7,883 nucleotides of DNA from Nitrospira sp. Its GTDB lineage: Bacteria; Nitrospirota; Nitrospiria; Nitrospirales; Nitrospiraceae. The position numbers were made by a program, and so were the translations under genes. The notes under the pieces were generated by a model. The model ran no database searches and was not told the origin of the DNA. It was given only the letters and a program-made list of their open reading frames with translations. The stretch spans positions 1 through 7,883 of the forward strand of contig SWDL01000356.1 of NCBI GenBank assembly GCA_005116795.1. Direction: 5' to 3'. Numbering within the stretch: the first letter of the stretch is position 1; each line of letters opens with the position of its first letter. This document shows positions 5,034-7,883 of this stretch, in pieces.

Positions 5034-5933
5034 CTAGAACGCCACCAAATACTTCAGCCCGACACTGCCGGGCCAATCGAAACGAGGGAGCCCGCCCAGC
5101 AGACGGCTTTCCAGCAGGTCTCGAAGCGAAAAGCGTCTGTGCGGCTCGATGACTTTTGGTTCCCCTTCGATGCCGCCCAGGTCGGCGGCCAGCTTGATGG
5201 CGTCGTCCAAGTCTCCCAACTCGTCCACCAATTTGAACTCTTTCGCCTGCCGACCGGTGAAGAGACGACCGTCGGCCAACAACGTCACGTCGGCAATCTG
5301 GAGCGATCGCCCCTCGGCGACCGCCTCGATGAACTGCTGATGCACGTCGTCCATCACCGCTTGCAACAGGCGACGCTCCTCCTCGCTCATCTGACGAAAC
5401 GGAGACCCCACGTCCTTGTGCCGTCCGGCCTTGACGACGACGCTCTCGACTCCAATTTTCTTGAGGAGCCCTTCCAGATTCGCCAGCTCCATGATGACCC
5501 CGATACTGCCCGTGAGCGTCCCGGGGTTGGCCAGGATCCGGTCGGTGGCCGCCGCGATGTAGTAGCCGCCGGAGGCGGCCACCGAGCCCATCGACGCGAT
5601 GATGGCCTTGTTGTTCTTGGCCCGCACCTGCTTGATGGCATCATGGATCTCCTGAGACGGCACGACCCCGCCGCCCGGACTGTCGATCCGTAACACGATG
5701 GCCTTGACGGACGGCGCGTCGCCGAACTTCTTGAGTTCCGACACCGTCTGCTGCGCATCGAGGATCACGCCTTCCACGCGCACGAGGGCCACGCGATCAT
5801 CCCCCAGCAGATCAAAATCCATCTCCAGGAGATTCACGAAGAGAATCAGGACGACGGTGATGCCCAGCACCCACAGCAGAAGGCGCCGCGTCTTCCGCCG
5901 TGGTATGCCGGTCGTCTCGGGTTCGTTGGCCAT
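5034..5933 (-). CDS. sppA: Signal peptide peptidase SppA (short, single-domain type)
   Basis: The 299-residue product is a membrane-anchored serine protease of the SppA family (peptidase S49), which degrades signal peptides left in the membrane after secretion. Residues about 17-36 (RLLLWVLGITVVLILFVNLL) form a single N-terminal membrane anchor after a basic cytoplasmic start. The core shows VALVRVEGVI, the glycine-rich RIDSPGGGV (82-90), and SMGSVAASGGYYIAAA with the predicted nucleophile Ser121. Lys173 in GRHKDVGSPFR is the predicted general base, 52 residues on, the same spacing as Ser147/Lys199 of Bacillus subtilis SppA. TGSIGVI (141-147) is another family signature. The length fits the small SppA form rather than the doubled E. 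coli protein. It follows rpsA by 39 bases. The start ATG at 5933 has a GAGG four bases upstream. Confidence 0.95.
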   Translation of the reverse strand: MANEPETTGIPRRKTRRLLLWVLGITVVLILFVNLLEMDFDLLGDDRVALVRVEGVILDAQQTVSELKKFGDAPSVKAIVLRIDSPGGGVVPSQEIHDAIKQVRAKNNKAIIASMGSVAASGGYYIAAATDRILANPGTLTGSIGVIMELANLEGLLKKIGVESVVVKAGRHKDVGSPFRQMSEEERRLLQAVMDDVHQQFIEAVAEGRSLQIADVTLLADGRLFTGRQAKEFKLVDELGDLDDAIKLAADLGGIEGEPKVIEPHRRFSLRDLLESRLLGGLPRFDWPGSVGLKYLVAF

Positions 5934-5972
5934 GGTGCCTCTGGCGAGGGGTCGCGTCCCGCTCAGGTTGGC

Positions 5973-7667
5973 TTACTCATCCTTCGCTTTGGTCTTCTTC
6001 GCCGCCCGTCCCAGGGTGTTGTCCGCCTGTTGCTGACCGGCATGGTACTCATCGAATTGCCGCCGCTCGCTGTCCCGAGAGTGTTCCCGGAGGCTGAGCG
6101 CGATCTTGCGCTCGTCCCGGTCGACTTTGATGATCTTGGCCGTGACGTCCTGCTGGGCCGCAAACTTGTCTTCCAGCCGGGTCGGAGGCTCAAGCTCGAT
6201 CTCGCTGACGTGGATCAACCCCTCCACGCCGCCCTCCAACTCGATGAAGATCCCGAAGTCCGTCATCTTGCTCACCTTGCCGGTCGTCGTGGAGCCGACT
6301 CGGAATCGCTCCGGAATCTCGCTCTCCCACGGATCGAGGCCCAGCTGCTTATAGCCCAGCGAGAGTCGCTCCTTCTCCTTATCGATCCGCAGCACCACCG
6401 CGTCGACCTTCTGGCCCTTTTTGAACAGCTCCGACGGATGCTTGATGTGCTTGGTCCAAGATATGTCGGAGATGTGGATGAGCCCGTCGATGCCCTCGTC
6501 GAGTCCGACAAAGGCGCCGAAATCGGTGAGGCTCTTCACCTTGCCCTCGATGCGGGTGCCCGCCGGGTACTTCGACTCGACCATGTCCCAGGGGTTCGGG
6601 GCGGTCTGCTTCATCCCCAACGAGATTTTTCGATTCCCGGGGTCGACGCTGAGCACGGCCGCCTCGACCTGGTCGCCCACCGAGACGATGCGGGACGGAT
6701 GCCGGACTTCATGGGACCAGGACATTTCGGACACATGGACCAGCCCTTCGATCCCCGGCTCGATCTCGATGAAGGCGCCGTAGTCGGTCAGGCTGACGAC
6801 CTTCCCGCGAATTCTGGCGCCGACCGGATGCTTCGATGCCACGTTCAACCACGGATCGGCGCCTTTCTGCTTCAGTCCGAGTGAGATACGGCCGGTCTCG
6901 CGATCGTACTTCAGAACCATCACTTCAACCCGGTCGCCGACGACGAAGAGCTCCGAGGGATGGCCCACGCGTCCCCAGGACATGTCGGTGATATGCAGCA
7001 AGCCATCGATCCCGCCCAAGTCGATGAAGGCCCCGTACTCGGTGATGTTCTTGACCATGCCGTGAATCAGCTGGCCTTCCTTGAGGTGGGCCAGCGTGGT
7101 CTGACGTTTCTTGTCGCGCGTTTCCTCCAACAGGACGCGACGCGACACCACCACGTTTCCGCGGCGGTGGTTGATCTTGATGATCTTGAGGGGGAAGGTT
7201 CTGCCGACCAGTCCGTCGAGGTCGCGCACGGGATGGAGATCGATCTGGGATCCGGGCAGAAAGGCCTTGACGCCGATGTCCACCATCATGCCGCCCTTGA
7301 TCCGCGAGAGGACGCGGCCGTCGACGACCCGTTCATCCTTGAAGGCCTGTTCGAGGTCTTCCCAGACCTTCATCTTGTCCGCTTTTTCCTTGGAGAGGAT
7401 CAGGTTGCCTTCGGCATCCTCACGCTCTTCGAGATAGACCTGGAGACGATCCCCGACCTTGATGTGCTGGAGGTCCTCCGTTATGAACTGGTCACTGGGG
7501 ATGATGCCCTCTGATTTGTAGCCGATGTCGACAACGATCTTTTCTTTGCCGATGGCGACCACTGTGCCTTCAATGATGGTGCCTTCCTCAAAGTTCTTGA
7601 ACGTTTCCTCATACAGGGCCTCCATGGCGCCCCGGTCCATCTGCTCTGCCATAGGCTGTGTTCCCAT
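5973..7667 (-). CDS. rpsA: 30S ribosomal protein S1
   Basis: The 564-residue product has six S1 (OB-fold) RNA-binding domains, as in the 557-residue E. coli protein. They lie at about 28-93, 113-178, 198-266, 283-353, 370-440 and 457-526. Domains 1 and 2 are the divergent ribosome-binding pair; domains 3-6 carry the RNA-binding pattern G-x-V-x-x-[IL]-T-[DE]-[YF]-G-A-F followed by GL[IVL]H[IV]S. Domain 6 has FGIF in place of FGAF. The C-terminal tail from about 530 is charged and Lys-rich. S1 recruits mRNA to the 30S subunit, especially where the Shine-Dalgarno is weak, as for several genes here. The ATG at 7667 has AGGA 7 bases upstream; a second Met at codon 6 is possible. A 109-base region separates it from the acyltransferase-like gene. 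sppA and ihfB follow. Confidence 0.97.
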   Translation of the reverse strand: MGTQPMAEQMDRGAMEALYEETFKNFEEGTIIEGTVVAIGKEKIVVDIGYKSEGIIPSDQFITEDLQHIKVGDRLQVYLEEREDAEGNLILSKEKADKMKVWEDLEQAFKDERVVDGRVLSRIKGGMMVDIGVKAFLPGSQIDLHPVRDLDGLVGRTFPLKIIKINHRRGNVVVSRRVLLEETRDKKRQTTLAHLKEGQLIHGMVKNITEYGAFIDLGGIDGLLHITDMSWGRVGHPSELFVVGDRVEVMVLKYDRETGRISLGLKQKGADPWLNVASKHPVGARIRGKVVSLTDYGAFIEIEPGIEGLVHVSEMSWSHEVRHPSRIVSVGDQVEAAVLSVDPGNRKISLGMKQTAPNPWDMVESKYPAGTRIEGKVKSLTDFGAFVGLDEGIDGLIHISDISWTKHIKHPSELFKKGQKVDAVVLRIDKEKERLSLGYKQLGLDPWESEIPERFRVGSTTTGKVSKMTDFGIFIELEGGVEGLIHVSEIELEPPTRLEDKFAAQQDVTAKIIKVDRDERKIALSLREHSRDSERRQFDEYHAGQQQADNTLGRAAKKTKAKDE

Positions 7668-7776
7668 ACTGCGATCCTACCTTCTGTCCACGTATGCCGA
7701 CAGCCGAGCTGCCGGGTGCTGATGGTGAATAAAGGCGACGTCGCTCTCAGCGTTGAGCGGCGTCACCGGCCGGTCG
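7668..7776 (-). promoter_or_regulatory. rpsA leader region with inverted repeats
   Basis: This 109-base stretch holds a perfect 10-base palindrome ACCGGCCGGT (7765-7774), an inverted repeat CGCTC/GAGCG (7742-7746 and 7755-7759, 8-base loop) and the rpsA ribosome binding signals AGAAGG (complement 7680-7685) and AGGA (complement 7675-7678). In E. coli, S1 represses its own mRNA through a structured leader. Whether these repeats serve that role here is speculation. No clear promoter boxes were found. Confidence 0.35.
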
Positions 7777-7883
7777 TCACGACAAGGGCTCGCTCGGCGG
7801 GGCGACCTGTCCCAGCTCGGCGATCTTGTGCATGACGGTCCGGCTGATATGGCGGTACAACTCTTTTCCGCTCGAGCGCTCCA
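7777..7883 (-). CDS. C-terminal end of a probable 1-acyl-glycerol-3-phosphate acyltransferase
   Basis: The last 34 codons of a minus-strand gene are visible, ending with TGA at 7777-7779; the rest lies beyond the right edge. The visible tail ERSSGKELYRHISRTVMHKI continues AELGQ and ends in a short Pro/Ser-rich stretch. The amphipathic helix with a final [VI]-M-x-x-I-A-E-L is like the C-terminus of PlsC-type acyltransferases, which make phosphatidic acid at the inner membrane, and plsC lies near cmk and rpsA in several bacteria. No catalytic motif (HxxxxD) is inside the window, so the name is tentative; cmk or ispH, also common upstream of rpsA, fit the visible residues less well. Confidence 0.45.
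   Translation of the reverse strand, partial: ERSSGKELYRHISRTVMHKIAELGQVAPPSEPLS

Noticed and set aside
6030..6884. 284-residue plus-strand reading inside rpsA
   Set aside because: It is antisense to the repeated S1 domains, and its periodic Leu/Asp pattern mirrors those repeats.

Overview
The window reads as a chromosomal segment of a GC-rich, Gram-negative-type bacterium. My best guess is Nitrospira or a relative (Nitrospirota). That guess rests on three things: the order rpsA - sppA - ihfB, a stand-alone protein with several PCP_red-like repeats (a type I recall from Nitrospira genomes), and several lipoprotein signals. It is an inference, not a database result. I see no tRNA, rRNA, insertion sequence, CRISPR array or phage gene.

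Right-hand part (about 3007-7883, all on the minus strand, so read from right to left): the C-terminal end of a probable acyltransferase (plsC-like), ribosomal protein S1 (rpsA, six S1 domains), signal peptide peptidase SppA, a histone-like DNA-bending protein most like IHF beta (ihfB), a 335-residue protein built from four tandem PCP_red-like modules plus a possible fifth half-module, and a 204-residue lipoprotein of unknown function. From rpsA to the lipoprotein the gaps are only 20-74 bases, which suggests one transcription unit linking translation, envelope protein turnover and nucleoid structure to two uncharacterised genes.

Middle (about 2422-3006): one small plus-strand gene (103 residues, unknown) with a very strong ribosome binding site. 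It converges on the rpsA-side genes, and two GC-rich stem-loops lie at the convergence point. It diverges from the left-hand genes across a 224-base spacer.

Left-hand part (1-2421, minus strand): a CRTAC1-like lipoprotein with eight FG-GAP/VCBS calcium-loop repeats and a C-terminal ASPIC/UnbV domain, then a second lipoprotein with a Pro/Ala-rich linker and TPR repeats that runs off the left edge. Between them (531-666) is a repeat-rich spacer: two arrays of 7-base repeats flank a perfect GC-rich palindrome, resembling a dispersed REP-like element.

The strongest candidates for something undescribed are the multi-module PCP_red protein with its lipoprotein partner behind ihfB, and the composite repeat at 531-666.
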